NCBI RefSeq assembly: GCF_900104535.1
Contig: NZ_LT629710.1
Location: 3,879,501-3,943,500 of the forward strand
Direction of reading: 5' to 3'
Source of the DNA: Nakamurella panacisegetis
GTDB taxonomy: Bacteria; Actinomycetota; Actinomycetes; Mycobacteriales; Nakamurellaceae
Length of the DNA: 64,000 bases
Under the pieces are notes generated by a model, which did not search any database, was not told where the DNA came from, and saw nothing but the letters and a program-made list of their open reading frames with translations. Every line of letters starts with the position of its first letter. Within the stretch, counting starts at the first letter, position 1. Below are positions 37,905 to 47,433 of this stretch, piece after piece. The translations under genes were made by a program, and so were the position numbers.

Positions 37905-38364
37905 CCCCGGCCGGCCCGGCCGGGCGCGGCCGCAATTTTCGCTCGTCGTATGGGGCCCCGCTCATGGCGACCGCTGAGCCGCACTGGCTGACTCCGCGTG
38001 GCCTACGAGCCCGCCGCAGCGCAGGCCCTCGTGCGAAACAATCCCGGGTGCTCAGCCATCGCCGAGAGTGACCGCCGCTGGCTGCCCTACCGGCGCGGCC
38101 TTGGCCTGACGGCCCTGATCGCCGACGTTGCCGGGCATCACCGGCGGCAGTGGCGGCGATGATGATGACCAGAACGTCAGCGTCCACCAGGCCGCCGGAT
38201 GAATGATCGTCAAGACCACCGGGACCACCCCGGTCGACCAGGGCGCCCCGGACGAGCCGGTCGGACACAAACACGACGGGCCGAGTAATCGGCCTGGTCA
38301 CCGCGATGAAAAGTCCGCATGAGTGGGCGAGCCGAGTAGCTCCCGTGAACCGTGAGTAGGGACG
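37905..38364. other. Intergenic stretch, no supported gene
   Basis: About 460 bases between the Nramp gene and the thioredoxin-like gene. Frames on both strands are low-quality (Arg/Pro-rich, no ribosome sites). It probably holds the promoter for the pair at 38365-39440. Confidence 0.45.
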
Positions 38365-38778
38365 ATGTCAAACATGAAGGTTGAACTGCTGGTTGTGCCT
38401 GGATGTCGGCACACTGATCCGGCGTATGCGCTGTTGCAGCAGGTGCTTGCCGATCTGCGCGTGGGCGCTGCGGTCTCTACCGTGACGGTGAGCACCGCGG
38501 AGCAGGCGCAGCAGCTGCGTTTTCTCGGTTCGCCCACGATCCTCATCGACGGGGTTGATCCTTTTCCTCAACCTGGGCAGCGGCCGGCGTTGGCGTGCCG
38601 CCTCTATCCGGGCGTGGACGGCCCGGCCGGGCTGCCGGCCCGGGCCGCGCTCAGCTCAGCGCTGACCCGAGCAGCCCAGCCGAGCTTTCCTGCCGTGCCG
38701 ACGTCGGCGCCCTCGCAGGAACAGCGGCAGCGCAGTGAAGCCGCACCCGCCATCACCGACATCACCTCCGGCCGATGA
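38365..38778 (+). CDS. Thioredoxin-like protein (alkylmercury lyase / DsbA-like small fold)
   Basis: 137 residues: MKVELLVVPGCRHTDPAYAL...LLQQVLADLRVG, then FLGSPTILIDGVDPFP and a cysteine in ALACRLYPG. The opening beta strand, the PGC.HT site and the cis-Pro loop GSPTILIDG are thioredoxin-fold features seen in small actinobacterial proteins next to mercury or metal genes. Only one Cys is in the active loop, so disulfide chemistry is not assured. Two ATGs are possible (38365, 38374). Its stop overlaps the next ATG. Confidence 0.75.
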   Translation: MSNMKVELLVVPGCRHTDPAYALLQQVLADLRVGAAVSTVTVSTAEQAQQLRFLGSPTILIDGVDPFPQPGQRPALACRLYPGVDGPAGLPARAALSSALTRAAQPSFPAVPTSAPSQEQRQRSEAAPAITDITSGR

Positions 38779-39440
38779 TCACCGGCGACGGTCGGCGGGA
38801 TCTGCCGCACCGCGGGCGGGGTAACGGGGTGTCGGCGCGAACGCGGCTGTTGACTGCGATGGTCATCGGCGTCGCTGTGGGCGTGGGTGTGTCGATCCCG
38901 GGGACCTGGCGATACGGGGTGTTGATCGGCTGGATCGCCGCGGCGGCGGTGTTCCTGGTGTGGATGTGGTACTCCCTCTGGCCGATGGATGCGGCGGCGA
39001 CGGCCAGGCATGCCACCACCGAGAATCCCGGCCGTGGCCTGACCGAGGTGACGATGATCGGCGCGTCGCTGGCCAGCCTCCTCGCGGTCGGGCTATTGCT
39101 GGCGGGCGGCTCGGGGAACAAGTCGATCCAGGCCGGGGCGAGCATCTTGGCGGTCGCCGCAGCGTGGAGTTCGGTGCACACCGTGTTCACCACCCGCTAT
39201 GCGCGGCTGTACTACACCGGCAGCGACGGCGGGATCGACTTCAACCAGGACGACCCGCCCCAGTACTCCGACTTCGCCTACCTGGCGTTCACCATCGGGA
39301 TGACCTTCCAGGTGTCGGACACGGACCTCAAGACCAAGCCGATCCGCGGTACCGCGCTGCGGCACATGCTGCTGTCCTTCCTGTTCGGGGCGGTCATCAT
39401 TGCCACCACCATCAACCTGGTCGCCGGCCTCAGCAAATAG
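38775..39440 (+). CDS. DUF1345 membrane protein
   Basis: 221 residues with about five membrane helices. The DUF1345 hallmarks are the YSDFAYLAFTIGMTFQVSDT segment and AAAWSSVHTVFTTRYARLYY, with a final helix LLSFLFGAVIIATTINLVAG. The function of the family is unknown. It is coupled to the thioredoxin-like gene by an ATGA overlap. Confidence 0.88.
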   Translation: MITGDGRRDLPHRGRGNGVSARTRLLTAMVIGVAVGVGVSIPGTWRYGVLIGWIAAAAVFLVWMWYSLWPMDAAATARHATTENPGRGLTEVTMIGASLASLLAVGLLLAGGSGNKSIQAGASILAVAAAWSSVHTVFTTRYARLYYTGSDGGIDFNQDDPPQYSDFAYLAFTIGMTFQVSDTDLKTKPIRGTALRHMLLSFLFGAVIIATTINLVAGLSK

Positions 39441-39683
39441 ATCACGCCCCGCGGCGGCCAGCGCAGTCGGATGTTGGGCCGCGGCGTCCAGTGTCCCGCC
39501 GCGGCTGAGCTTGGCAGAGGAGGTCGCACGGTCAACTCGACTGTTCTGAAGCGGCATGGACGCCGCCGACCTGCCCCTGCCGTTGCTGGGCGGCGGTGCG
39601 TCGTTGGTGACATTCTGGAGGGCTTCTAAGCTAGTGTCGCGTGTCGGAAGTGACTTTACTGTCGGTGTTTGAGAAAATGGGTC

Positions 39684-40191
39684 ATGTCGATCGCTGCCCC
39701 GCTGGTCCTGCGTCCTGGTGACGAACCGAAGCTGACCGCCCTGCTGCGGGCCACGACGGTTGGGGCCGGGGTGGCGCAGCGGGCCAGGATCGTGTTGCTG
39801 GCCGCGGAAGGAATGCCGAACGTAGCGATCAGCCAGCTGGTAGGCGTATCCCGACCGACGGTGCTGGAATGGCGGAACCGTTACACCGCCGGTGGTATCG
39901 CAGCGTTGCAGGATTTGGACCGGTCGGGGCGGCCGCCGGTCATCGACGACGCTGCGGTCGTGGTCGCGACCTTGAAACCGCCGCCGCCGTCGTTGGGGGT
40001 GACCCACTGGTCAGCGCGACTGCTGGCCGCGCAGCTGGGGATCTCCTTCGCCTCGGTTGCCCGGATCTGGCGGGAATGGAACCTGCAACCATGGCGTCAG
40101 GAAACCTTCAAGTTCTCCACCGACCCGGAACTGGACGCCAAGGTCCGCGACGTCGTCGGGCTCTACCTCAACCCACCGCAGAAGGCCGTGG
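39684..40191 (+). pseudogene. IS630-family transposase, 5' half, cut by the IS3 element
   Basis: The ATG at 39684 begins MSIAAPLVLRPGDEPKLTAL. It has the N-terminal HTH (NVAISQLVGVSRPTVLEWRN, RYTAGGIAALQDLDRSGRPP) and linker (SVARIWREWNLQPWRQETFK), then runs to ..LYLNPPQKAVV, just before the first DDE Asp. It ends exactly where the inverted repeat of the IS3-family element begins. The 3' half (DDE domain) is not present on the other side of that element. Confidence 0.85.
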
Positions 40192-40242
40192 TGAGTCACC
40201 CCGGCATGTCCGGACACTCCTCTTGTTAGGAAAGATGGAGTC

Positions 40243-40566
40243 ATGGCGAGTACGTCGAAGCGGTACCCGGCCGAGTTGAAGGACCGGGCGGTGCGGATGG
40301 TGGCGGAGATCCGGTCCGATCATGGGTCGGAGTGGGCGGCGGTGGAGTCGGTCGCGGCGAAGTTGGGGATCGGGACTGCGCAGACGGTGCAGAACTGGGT
40401 CCGCCGCGCCGAGGTCGATGCCGGCAAACGGCCGGGGGTGTCCTCCGAGGCGGCGGAGGAGCTGCGGAAGTTGCGGGCGGAGAACCGAGAGTTGAAGCGG
40501 GCCAACGAGATATTGAAGTCGGCGTCAACTTTTTTCGCGGCGGAGCTCGACCGCCGACAGAAGTGA
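40243..40566 (+). CDS. IS3-family OrfA
   Basis: 107 residues: MASTSKRYPAELKDRAVRMV, HTH (VESVAAKLGIGTAQTVQNWV), then a leucine zipper (EELRKLRAENRELKRANEIL). It binds the element ends. Near its end a T6C slippery site (40530-40536) allows a -1 shift to form the OrfAB transposase. It overlaps orfB by 4 nt. Confidence 0.92.
   Translation: MASTSKRYPAELKDRAVRMVAEIRSDHGSEWAAVESVAAKLGIGTAQTVQNWVRRAEVDAGKRPGVSSEAAEELRKLRAENRELKRANEILKSASTFFAAELDRRQK
40530..40536 (+). other. -1 ribosomal frameshift site of the IS3 element
   Basis: T-TTT-TTC in the orfA zero frame is an X-XXY-YYZ heptamer. The -1 frame is that of orfB and reads ..SAST-FF-RGGARPPTEVIISY, giving a continuous OrfAB fusion. Confidence 0.75.
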
Positions 40567-41492
40567 TCATCAGCTACATCGATCAGCACAAGGCGGAATA
40601 CGGCGTCGGGACGATCTGCCGGGTGCTCACCGAGCACGGCTGCAAGATCGCGTCGTCCACCTACTACGACCGCACCCACCAGCAGCCCTCCGCCCGCGCT
40701 GTCCGGGACGAGGCGCTGTCCGCGCAGGTCAGTGCGGTGCATGCGGAGAACTACGGCGTCTACGGGGCGCGGAAGGTGTGGTTGACGCTGAACCGGGAAG
40801 GCACCGCGGTGGCCCGGTGCACGGTGGAGCGGCTGATGCGCCGGCTCGGTCTGGTCGGGGCTCGTCGGGGCAAGGTCAAACGCACCACTATCGCCGACCC
40901 GCAAGCGCAACGGGCCAGTGATCTGGTGGATCGTCATTTCGACCCGGAGGCGCCAGATCGCCTATGGGTGGCCGACTTCACGTATGTTTCGACGTGGTCC
41001 GGGTGGGTGTACGTGGCGTTCGTGATCGATGCCTACTCCCGTCGGATCGTGGGGTGGCGATCGGCGACCACGATGACCGCGCAACTCGTCCTGGACGCCA
41101 TCGAGCACGCGATCTGGACCCGGCAACGTGAAGGGGTGCAGGACCTTTCGGGGCTGATTCACCACAACGACCGCGGATCTCAATATACGTCTGTGGCGTT
41201 CACCGAGCGGCTGGCCGACGCCGGCATCGACGCCTCCGTTGGTCGCACCGGGGATAGTTTCGACAATGCTCTGGCCGAGACGATCAACGGGCTCTACAAG
41301 ACCGAGCTGATCAAGCCCCGCGGCCCGTGGCGGACCGTCGAGCAGGTCGAAGTCGCCACCCTGGAATGGGTCGACTGGTTCAACCACCGCCGCCTGTACG
41401 AGCACAACGGCGACCTCCCACCGGTCGAACTCGAGCAGGCCCACTACGCTCAAATCAGAGCCCAGCAAACCGCTGCGCTCTCAAACCCGTAG
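40563..41492 (+). CDS. IS3-family OrfB (DDE integrase core)
   Basis: 309 residues from GTG 40563, or the C-terminal part of the OrfAB fusion. An HTH_21-like lead (EYGVGTICRVLTEHG, ENYGVYGARKVWLTLNREG) precedes the rve core: first Asp in LWVADFTYVSTWSGW, second in HHNDRGSQYTS, and Glu in DSFDNALAETINGLYKTELI. It appears intact. Confidence 0.93.
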   Translation: MIISYIDQHKAEYGVGTICRVLTEHGCKIASSTYYDRTHQQPSARAVRDEALSAQVSAVHAENYGVYGARKVWLTLNREGTAVARCTVERLMRRLGLVGARRGKVKRTTIADPQAQRASDLVDRHFDPEAPDRLWVADFTYVSTWSGWVYVAFVIDAYSRRIVGWRSATTMTAQLVLDAIEHAIWTRQREGVQDLSGLIHHNDRGSQYTSVAFTERLADAGIDASVGRTGDSFDNALAETINGLYKTELIKPRGPWRTVEQVEVATLEWVDWFNHRRLYEHNGDLPPVELEQAHYAQIRAQQTAALSNP

Positions 41493-41518
41493 GTGTCCGG
41501 ACATGCCGGGGTGGTTCA

Positions 41519-42890
41519 GCTTCGGCGATCAGTTGTTGTGGTGTTTGGTGGCCGGCCGGGTGGATTGGGGTGTAGCCGATGCTGGCTTGGACTTGCAGGC
41601 GGGTGCCGCCGGGGAGGGTGATCAGGGCACCTATGGTGGTGATGATTTTTGTTGTCAGCTGGTGTGTGTGGGTTGTTGTCAGGTTGTCGGCGACGACGAC
41701 GAACTCGTCGCCGCCGATCCGGGCGACAAGATCCTCTGGTCGTACGGCTGCGGCGATCCGGTCGGCGACGATGGTGAGGACTTGATCTCCGGTGGGGTGT
41801 CCGTGCCGGTCGTTGACGGTTTTGAATCCGTCTAGGTCGATGAACAGTACAGCTCCGGTTGATCCTGTGTGCTGCGCGGTGGTTACCGCTTCAAGGAGCC
41901 GGGTGATCAACGCTGTGCGGTTGGCCAGGCCGGTCAAGGGGTCGTGTTGGGCTTGGTGTTGGAGCGCTTGGTGTTGTTCTCTGCGGTGGGTGATGTCCTC
42001 GATCTGTCCGATGGCGTAGTCCGCGGTCCGGTTGGGGCTGCCGGAGGAGCTGACGGTGATGGTGACCCATACAGGTGTGCCGTCGCCTTTGATGTATCGC
42101 TTGTCCCGCTGGTACATCGATTCGGTCCCGGTGTGCAGGGCCCGCAGCTGCCGCACGTCTTCTGCTTGGTCATCGGGGTGGGTGAGTTGCGCGCTGGTGA
42201 GCTGGAGTATTGCGTTCTCCTCCCGTCCCACGATGCGGCAGAACATCGGGTTGACCCGTAGGTACCGGCCGTAGTTGTCCGGGGCTAGGGAGATCAGCGC
42301 CATGCCGATGCCGGCGCGGTCAAAGGACCGGCGGAACAAGCGTTCAGAAGCCCGCAGCTGTTCGGTGATGTTGGCGTTGTCGATGGCCGCTCCGGCCTGT
42401 AGCGCCAAGATCTCCAGCAACTCACGCTGTCGTCGACCCGGCCGCCGGCCGTTGATCGGTAGGTCCACCGACAACACCCCCACGAGGGTTCCGGTGGGGG
42501 AGTGAAGCGGTGCGTACAACGCGTCCAGAGGGTGCCATCGGCGACCCCGGGTCCGCCCCGTGGGCGACGGCGGGATCCAACCTCTTCCGCTGGCGTCGCT
42601 GACCCTGCCGTGCGGTACGAACAACAGTTTGCCCCACACGTCAGCGACAGCGAACTCATCCTCGTAGAGTTGGCGGGCCTTCTTCGTTCCCAGCAGGAAA
42701 CTGCGGGCTTCCTCGCTGCCGGACACGGCGACCATTTCCAGCACCTCACCCGAGCCCAGCACACTTAAGGCCGCCACGTCGAACCCGGCGAACGTGACGA
42801 CCGCGTCGGTGATCGCCTGCACCGTCTGGGCGATCTGCGGGGCGCCATGGACCCCGATGATCACCTGATGGAGACGATGGGCCCCGATGA
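41519..42890 (-). pseudogene. GAF-PAS-GGDEF signalling protein truncated at both ends by IS elements
   Basis: The remaining frame (about 457 codons) begins at AIIGAHRLHQVIIGVHGAPQ, directly at the IS21 end. It has a GAF domain (AITDAVVTFAGFDVAALSVL, PLHSPTGTLVGVLSVDLP), a PAS domain with PAC (MALISLAPDNYGRYLRVNPM, ...DYAIGQIEDITHRREQ), then GGDEF (DPLTGLANRTALITRLLEAV, ...LVARIGGDEFVVVADN). It breaks off in QLIAEAE at the IS3 end. An intact gene would make or sense cyclic di-GMP; this copy lacks its start and the last part of the GGDEF domain. Confidence 0.88.
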
Positions 42891-42919
42891 TGGCGCTCAC
42901 CGAAATTCCCCAGTCTCGC

Positions 42920-43753
42920 TCAGCGAAATTGGCCACTTGGTGACCGGTCAAGCGTAGCGGTTGCTGGTTGGACGGTGCGGCGGAGGTTGTCGGTGCGGGC
43001 TTGGTGGTCGCGCAGGCGATAGGACTCTCCGGTGATGTCGATGACCACTGACCGGTGTAGTAGGCGATCCAAAAGTGCTGCAGCAACGGTGTTGTCGCCG
43101 AGCACCTGACCCCATTCAGTGACTGGACGGTTGGTCGTCATGATGATCGAGGACTTCAGATACCGCTGATTGACAACTTGGAACAGTGCGGACGCCGCTT
43201 CGGCCGGCAGTGGCAGGTAGCCCAGCTCATCGATCACCAAGCACGCCGGACCCGCGTAGAACCGCATGGTGGTGGCCCACCGGCCTTCGATGGCGGCTCG
43301 GTGGCAGCGGGCGGCCAGGTCGGCGGCGTTGGTGAAGTAGGTTCGGTGGCCGCCTTCGGCGACTTTGCGGGCCAATCCGACGGCGAGCATCGTCTTGCCG
43401 ACGCCGGGCGGGCCGATGAGCAGGATGTTCGTCGCGGTCTGAAGGTAGCGGTTGGAGGCGAGGTCGCGGATCAGAGCGGGGTCGACGCCGGGTTGCGCTT
43501 CGTAGTCGAAGTCCTCGAGGGTGGCGGGGCTGGGCAGGTTGGCGAACCGCAACCGCCCGGTTAACCGGCGGGCTTCGGTGGCGTCCACTTCGATGCGGAA
43601 TAGTCGTTCCAGGGTGGCCGTTGGGGAGAGCTTCTCGGTTTTCGCTTGGTCCAGGACGGTCGGCAAGGCCGCGGCGGCGTCGGGCAGCCGCAGGTAGTTC
43701 AGGTGGTCTCGGAGCTGTTGGTAGCGGCTGGCCTCGCTTGTGGTTGGGGTCAT
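42920..43753 (-). CDS. istB: IS21 helper ATPase IstB
   Basis: 277 residues. An AAA+ ATPase that selects target DNA for IstA. Walker A is NILLIGPPGVGKTMLAVGLA, Walker B is ACLVIDELGYLPLPAEAAS, and the sensor region is SSIIMTTNRPVTEWGQVLG. The N-terminus (LRDHLNYLRLPDAAAALPTV) is the IstA-binding part. The ATG overlaps the end of istA by 4 nt. Confidence 0.93.
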   Translation of the reverse strand: MTPTTSEASRYQQLRDHLNYLRLPDAAAALPTVLDQAKTEKLSPTATLERLFRIEVDATEARRLTGRLRFANLPSPATLEDFDYEAQPGVDPALIRDLASNRYLQTATNILLIGPPGVGKTMLAVGLARKVAEGGHRTYFTNAADLAARCHRAAIEGRWATTMRFYAGPACLVIDELGYLPLPAEAASALFQVVNQRYLKSSIIMTTNRPVTEWGQVLGDNTVAAALLDRLLHRSVVIDITGESYRLRDHQARTDNLRRTVQPATATLDRSPSGQFR

Positions 43754-45128
43754 TTTTGTTCCTTCGCAACGGGTGTGGGGTCGGTGGGTAGGGTGCGGCG
43801 GCGGGCGGCCGCCTCGGCGTATTGGGTCAGATCGATGACCGAGCCGGTCGGCCTGGTCGGGGCCGACTGTTCGCCGCGTAAGAGCGCGGCGGCTTCGCGG
43901 GCGGCCGGGCCGGGTGGGATCCGCCGTTTGGAGCGGTGCGGTGCGGCGGTGGTGAACGCTGTCAGTGCGGCGGTGTTCAACGCGGTCACGTCCGCTTCGG
44001 CGCGGACGGTGACGCCGGCGCCGTCGGGTTTGCGGGCGTGAACGGCGACGGTCACCCCCGTGGTGGTGATGATCGAGATGGTGGCCGCGCCAAGTCGGTG
44101 GGTCACACTCATTTGTTGACCGACGTGCACGGGTGGGACGGAGTAGGTGTTGCCGCGGAAGGACACCAATGCCTGCGCGGAGACCTTGCGGTTCACTGAC
44201 GCCACCGCGATCGGCGGGGTCGCCGGGACCGGCCGCAGCGGTTCCCGTGAGGCGAGATCGGCGACGGGCAATGATTGCCGTCGGCATCGACCCGCTTTCG
44301 TTGGTCGGTGACCGATGCGCAGAACTGATCCAACGACGTCTGGGCTTGCGCGGCGGTGACCTCGTCGGGAAGCGACCGCCACCACCGTTGCGCGACCGTG
44401 TGGTTTGCCTTCTCGACAACGCCTTTGCGGTTGCCGCGCCGGGGTGGACACGGCCGCACCCGCACCCCGAAGTGTTTCGCGATCGGGGCGTAGGTGGCCG
44501 TCACCGTCCCCGAACCCGGCTGCACCACCGTCGCCATCCGATCGAACCGCCAGTCCTTGGTGAGGCCACCGAGTTTCATCGCGACCTGGTGTTGGGCTTC
44601 GGCTAGCTGCGGCTGCTGCATCGACTCACAGAGCACCCCGCGCCACTTAGAGGAGTGAGATAGCGCCCCCACCAATAGAAACGCCTTCTTGCCGTAGCCG
44701 TCCCACCCCGGCGGCGGGTCAGGGAGTTCCACCCAGTCCCACTGCGTTTCCTCACCGGCGGGGTGCTCTATCACCGCAGCCGGGCGGCCCTTGGTGGGGT
44801 GGCACGGTTCGCACGCCGGCCGCACCCCCCGCAGCCGCAACGCCCGGGTGAACGAAGGATAGGACCGCTCGTAGCCGAGCTTCACGACCTCGTCGAACAA
44901 CGCGGTGGCCCACAGATGCGGATCCTCGGTCAGCCGGGCCGAGCAGTAGTCGACGAACCGGGTGAAGCTGTCCTGCGCGGCGGGCGCCCGCTTCCCGACC
45001 TGCCGTTTCCCGTCCAGATAGGCCCGGACGGTCTTGCGGTCCCGGCCGACATGCCGGGCGATCGCCGAGATCGTCCACCCTCGTTTTCGTAGTGCATGGA
45101 TGTCCACGTCGTCCTCCTGTGTGAGCAT
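43750..45128 (-). pseudogene. istA: IS21 transposase IstA with a 1-nt frameshift
   Basis: The first frame from 45128 holds the HTH (WTISAIARHVGRDRKTVRAY, LDGKRQVG) and the DDE core (EETQWDWVELPD, ATVVQPGSGTVTATYAPIAK, NRKGVVEKANHTVAQRWW). Near 44270 one base is lost after KRVDADGN. The C-terminal frame continues LPVADLASREPLRPVP...VSFRGNTYSVPPVHVGQQMS and the beta-barrel tail to 43750. The rejoined protein would be about 459 residues. Confidence 0.88.
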
Positions 45129-45312
45129 GAGGCGGGGCCCTTCCGAGTAGCTGGTGTGTGGTCAGAGACCGCCAGCATCGGGAGGGCCCCGCCTCGATTG
45201 CGGGAGCCACGCAGGTGGGGAATTTCAGTGAGCAGGTCTGGGGAAGTTCAGGTGAGCGCCATCACCAGCACTGATCCGCACCCCGGCCTGCGGCAGCAGG
45301 GCTCGCCACGGC

Positions 45313-45730
45313 GTGCAGCAATGCTTCTTCGACATCGGGAGGATCGGTCTCAACCTGCCGGCGGACGCGCTCGACGCCGCGATCGTCGCCGCCGGCGAAG
45401 GCGGAACCCTCGCGGTCACCAAACTCTCACGCCTAGCCCGGAGTCTGGCCGAATTGGGTCAGGTGCTCTTTCGGCTCGCCGAACAGAACATCACGCTCCA
45501 GGTCGGTCCGGCCACCTTCGACCTGCGCCAATCCGACCAGCCGCTGATCGGCGTGATCAGTGTGGCCGCCGACTTCGACGCCGACCTGGCCGCCCAGCGC
45601 GCCACCGAGGGCTGGCGAACCGCTCGCAGCTCGGGCCAGCTGCCCGGCCGCAAGCCCAGCCTGACGCCCGCGCAGGAAGCAGAAATCGCCCAGCTGAGCC
45701 GCGCCGGTGACCACGAAACAGCGCCTCCTG
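45313..45730 (+). pseudogene. Serine recombinase (resolvase) fragment
   Basis: It contains the mid and C-terminal part of a resolvase catalytic domain: ALDAAIVAAGEGGTLAVTKL...SRLARSLAELGQVLFRLA, VISVAADFDADLAAQRATEG and PGRKPSLTPAQEAEIAQL. The N-terminal active-site Ser segment and the C-terminal HTH are missing. It lies immediately outside the IS21 right end, so the insertion probably removed its start. Confidence 0.7.
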
Positions 45731-45949
45731 GGCGTCCTTCCCGCAGCATCCCTTATCACCGGCGCGCTCCTGGCGTCCGTCATCCTGGCTCCGGCCGCCG
45801 CCGCGGCCACCCCCGCCATCCCCGCCGCGAGTACGGCAGCGTTCGCCCCGGCCGCGACCATGAAGACCGTCCTGAAACTGGACCAGCTGCGCCCGCAGAT
45901 CTACCTCGCACCGTGGACAGCGACCGGATCCCTCACGGCGGCGAGTTAG
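45707..45949 (+). CDS. Exported protein fragment with a signal peptide
   Basis: 80 residues from ATG 45707: MTTKQRLLGVLPAASLITGA, a hydrophobic core LLASVILAPAAAAA with an AXA-type cleavage site, then TPAIPAASTAAFAPA. It stops at TAG 45947-45949 after GSLTAAS. The same frame continues GVAARAVTLYGENYRDSSSA, so this is probably the 5' part of a broken secreted-protein gene. The family is unknown. Confidence 0.4.
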   Translation: MTTKQRLLGVLPAASLITGALLASVILAPAAAAATPAIPAASTAAFAPAATMKTVLKLDQLRPQIYLAPWTATGSLTAAS

Positions 45950-46327
45950 GGCGTCGCGGCCCGGGCTGTCACCCTGTACGGCGAGAACTACCGGGACAGC
46001 AGTTCTGCCATCCCGGACAAGCGCCGGCCGTCCGCATCCTCCTGAGATGGCTTGCAGTGCGGGCGGCCCTCTTCTGTAGCTCCTTGCAGCCGGGCGGCTG
46101 ATGGCTTGCGGAAGGCATGCGCCATTGACGATGACCCGGTCTGCAAAGGCGAATGGATCGGTTGATCGGGCGGTCTGGGTGAGGTCGATCCGAAGCCCTG
46201 CCGAGCCTGCGGTCGGGCAGAGGTACGCGGTGTCGGACGCTTGAGGCGAACAGGATGGATAGACCCCAGGGCAGCGGGATCAGACTCCGCGGGCCGGCGC
46301 CCGATCAATTCTGCGAAAGTTGTGACA
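45950..46327. other. Gap with no supported gene
   Basis: About 380 bases between the exported-protein fragment and the DUF2180 gene. I saw no family-like frame or repeat; it probably holds decayed coding sequence. Confidence 0.4.
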
Positions 46328-46564
46328 TCACATCGGCATTGCAGCCATGGGCCACGATCCTTGCCGGTTTGACAAGACCTTCTCGCAGTCATTGCAGGTC
46401 AGTGCACGAGTGAACTTGGGGATGTAGGTACCTGGGCTGCTGGTGTGGGCCAACTCGTGGGCATCCAGATGCAGGTGATCCGCGCATACCCCGGCGCCGC
46501 AGCTGGTGCATGTACCTACAGCCTGCACCGACAACCCGCTGGCCGAGCATTCAAAGCAGTTCAT
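46328..46564 (-). CDS. DUF2180 zinc-binding protein
   Basis: 78 residues from ATG 46564, behind GAGGTG. MNCFECSASGLSVQAVGTCT and SCGAGVCADHLHLDAHELAH place a Cys/His set (C-x2-C, C-x2-C, C-x2-H-x4-H) suited to zinc, followed by LTCNDCEKV. This matches DUF2180, a small family seen in archaea and actinobacteria with no known function. The region around it is slightly AT-richer than its neighbours. Confidence 0.8.
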   Translation of the reverse strand: MNCFECSASGLSVQAVGTCTSCGAGVCADHLHLDAHELAHTSSPGTYIPKFTRALTCNDCEKVLSNRQGSWPMAAMPM

Positions 46565-46932
46565 TACACACCTCATTGAATAAGAATGACAACTGCAAAC
46601 CGAGCCGATCGCTAACAGTCGAAGATGTTGACACGAAGCATATTTCATTGTCCCACAGCTGAAGATCGGTCACCTGGAGGCGACCTTCTCGGGTTAAGGA
46701 GGGTGTGCCGACGGGCCGAGGTCTGAGACTCGAGGACATTCGGCGCGAACTATCTCCAGGGCAACGGCAACCATCCGGCTTTGCTGTTGCGACGGCGCGT
46801 CGACCACTGGGTCCGTCGAACCAAAGTGAATGCGGCCGGGTGCCGGGCCCAAGGGCCCCTCGAACAGGTGCCGGTAGATCGGCCGGTCGGGTTTGGGCCC
46901 GCTAGGCGGTGTTGGGAGCGGACGGCCTGGTT
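46565..46932. other. Gap with no supported gene
   Basis: About 370 bases between the DUF2180 and MarR genes. The first part (46565-46670) is AT-richer and probably contains the DUF2180 promoter. The rest has only poor frames on either strand. Confidence 0.4.
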
Positions 46933-47352
46933 TCAGGGGATCGTGAGGGTGTCGATCATGGACTCGAATAGAGGGATCAGGCGGTCGATCTCCTCCAGAT
47001 GCGCGCTGGTGAGTGCCTCCAGGGTGCGTGCTCCCTGGGCCGAGAGTTGCAGTCGAACGGCACGGTGATCGTTGGAGTCCTTGGTGCGGATGATCAAGCC
47101 GGCGGCTTCGGAGCGGTCGGCAAGTTCGACCGCGGAGTGCTGCCGGATCAGCAGGTACTCGGCTGCTTCGCTGATGGTGGGCCCGTGGTCGCCGGGGTGC
47201 CCACGGATTGCGAGCATCAGCTGATGCTGGCTGGCGGTGAGGCCGTGGCCGGTTGCCTGCGCGGCGCTCCATCGTTCGAACTGGCGCAGCGCGGTGCGGA
47301 CGGTGAGCAGACGGGTGTAGTCGGCGTCGCCGATCTGACGGCGTCCTGACAT
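46933..47352 (-). CDS. MarR family transcriptional regulator
   Basis: 139 residues. The winged helix lies at about 35-105: LTASQHQLMLAIRGHPGDHG, TISEAAEYLLIRQHSAVELA and the wing IIRTKDSNDHRAVRLQLSAQ. It is divergent from the ClcA gene, with two palindromes in the 72-bp intergenic region, so it probably represses itself and the transporter. The signal molecule is unknown. Confidence 0.9.
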   Translation of the reverse strand: MSGRRQIGDADYTRLLTVRTALRQFERWSAAQATGHGLTASQHQLMLAIRGHPGDHGPTISEAAEYLLIRQHSAVELADRSEAAGLIIRTKDSNDHRAVRLQLSAQGARTLEALTSAHLEEIDRLIPLFESMIDTLTIP

Positions 47353-47398
47353 CGTTCACCTCTGCTTCGTCGGCGTGCCCGCCCGAATAGCTTCTCAC

Positions 47399-47433
47399 AT
47401 CGTCTCACGATACACTCTCACCTCGTGTCACGA
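47399..47433. promoter_or_regulatory. Two palindromes between marR and clcA genes
   Basis: ATCGT-CTC-ACGAT (47399-47411) and TCGTG-T-CACGA (47423-47433), both perfect. The second overlaps the GTG start of the chloride transporter. They sit within four degenerate TCTCACnTCG units (starting 47393, 47403, 47416, 47426), a good MarR operator candidate. Confidence 0.6.

Larger units (their letters stand above)
40192..41518 (+). mobile_element. IS3-family insertion sequence
   Basis: 1327-bp element. The left inverted repeat TGAGTCACCCCGGCATGTCC (from 40192) matches the reverse complement of the right end (TGAACCACCCCGGCATGTCC, ending at 41518) with two mismatches, and the match continues inward through GGACAC. 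It encodes orfA and orfB with a slippery site. The flanks are not a target duplication: the left is an IS630 gene and the right is the end of a GGDEF gene. Confidence 0.93.
42891..45261 (-). mobile_element. IS21-family insertion sequence
   Basis: About 2.37 kb. The outer ends TGGCGCTCACC (42891-42901) and GGTGAGCGCCA (45251-45261) are inverted repeats, with a second internal repeat set (GAAATTCCCCA / TGGGGAATTTC) as is usual for IS21 multi-repeat ends. It encodes istA and istB on the minus strand. No clear target duplication was seen. Confidence 0.88.
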
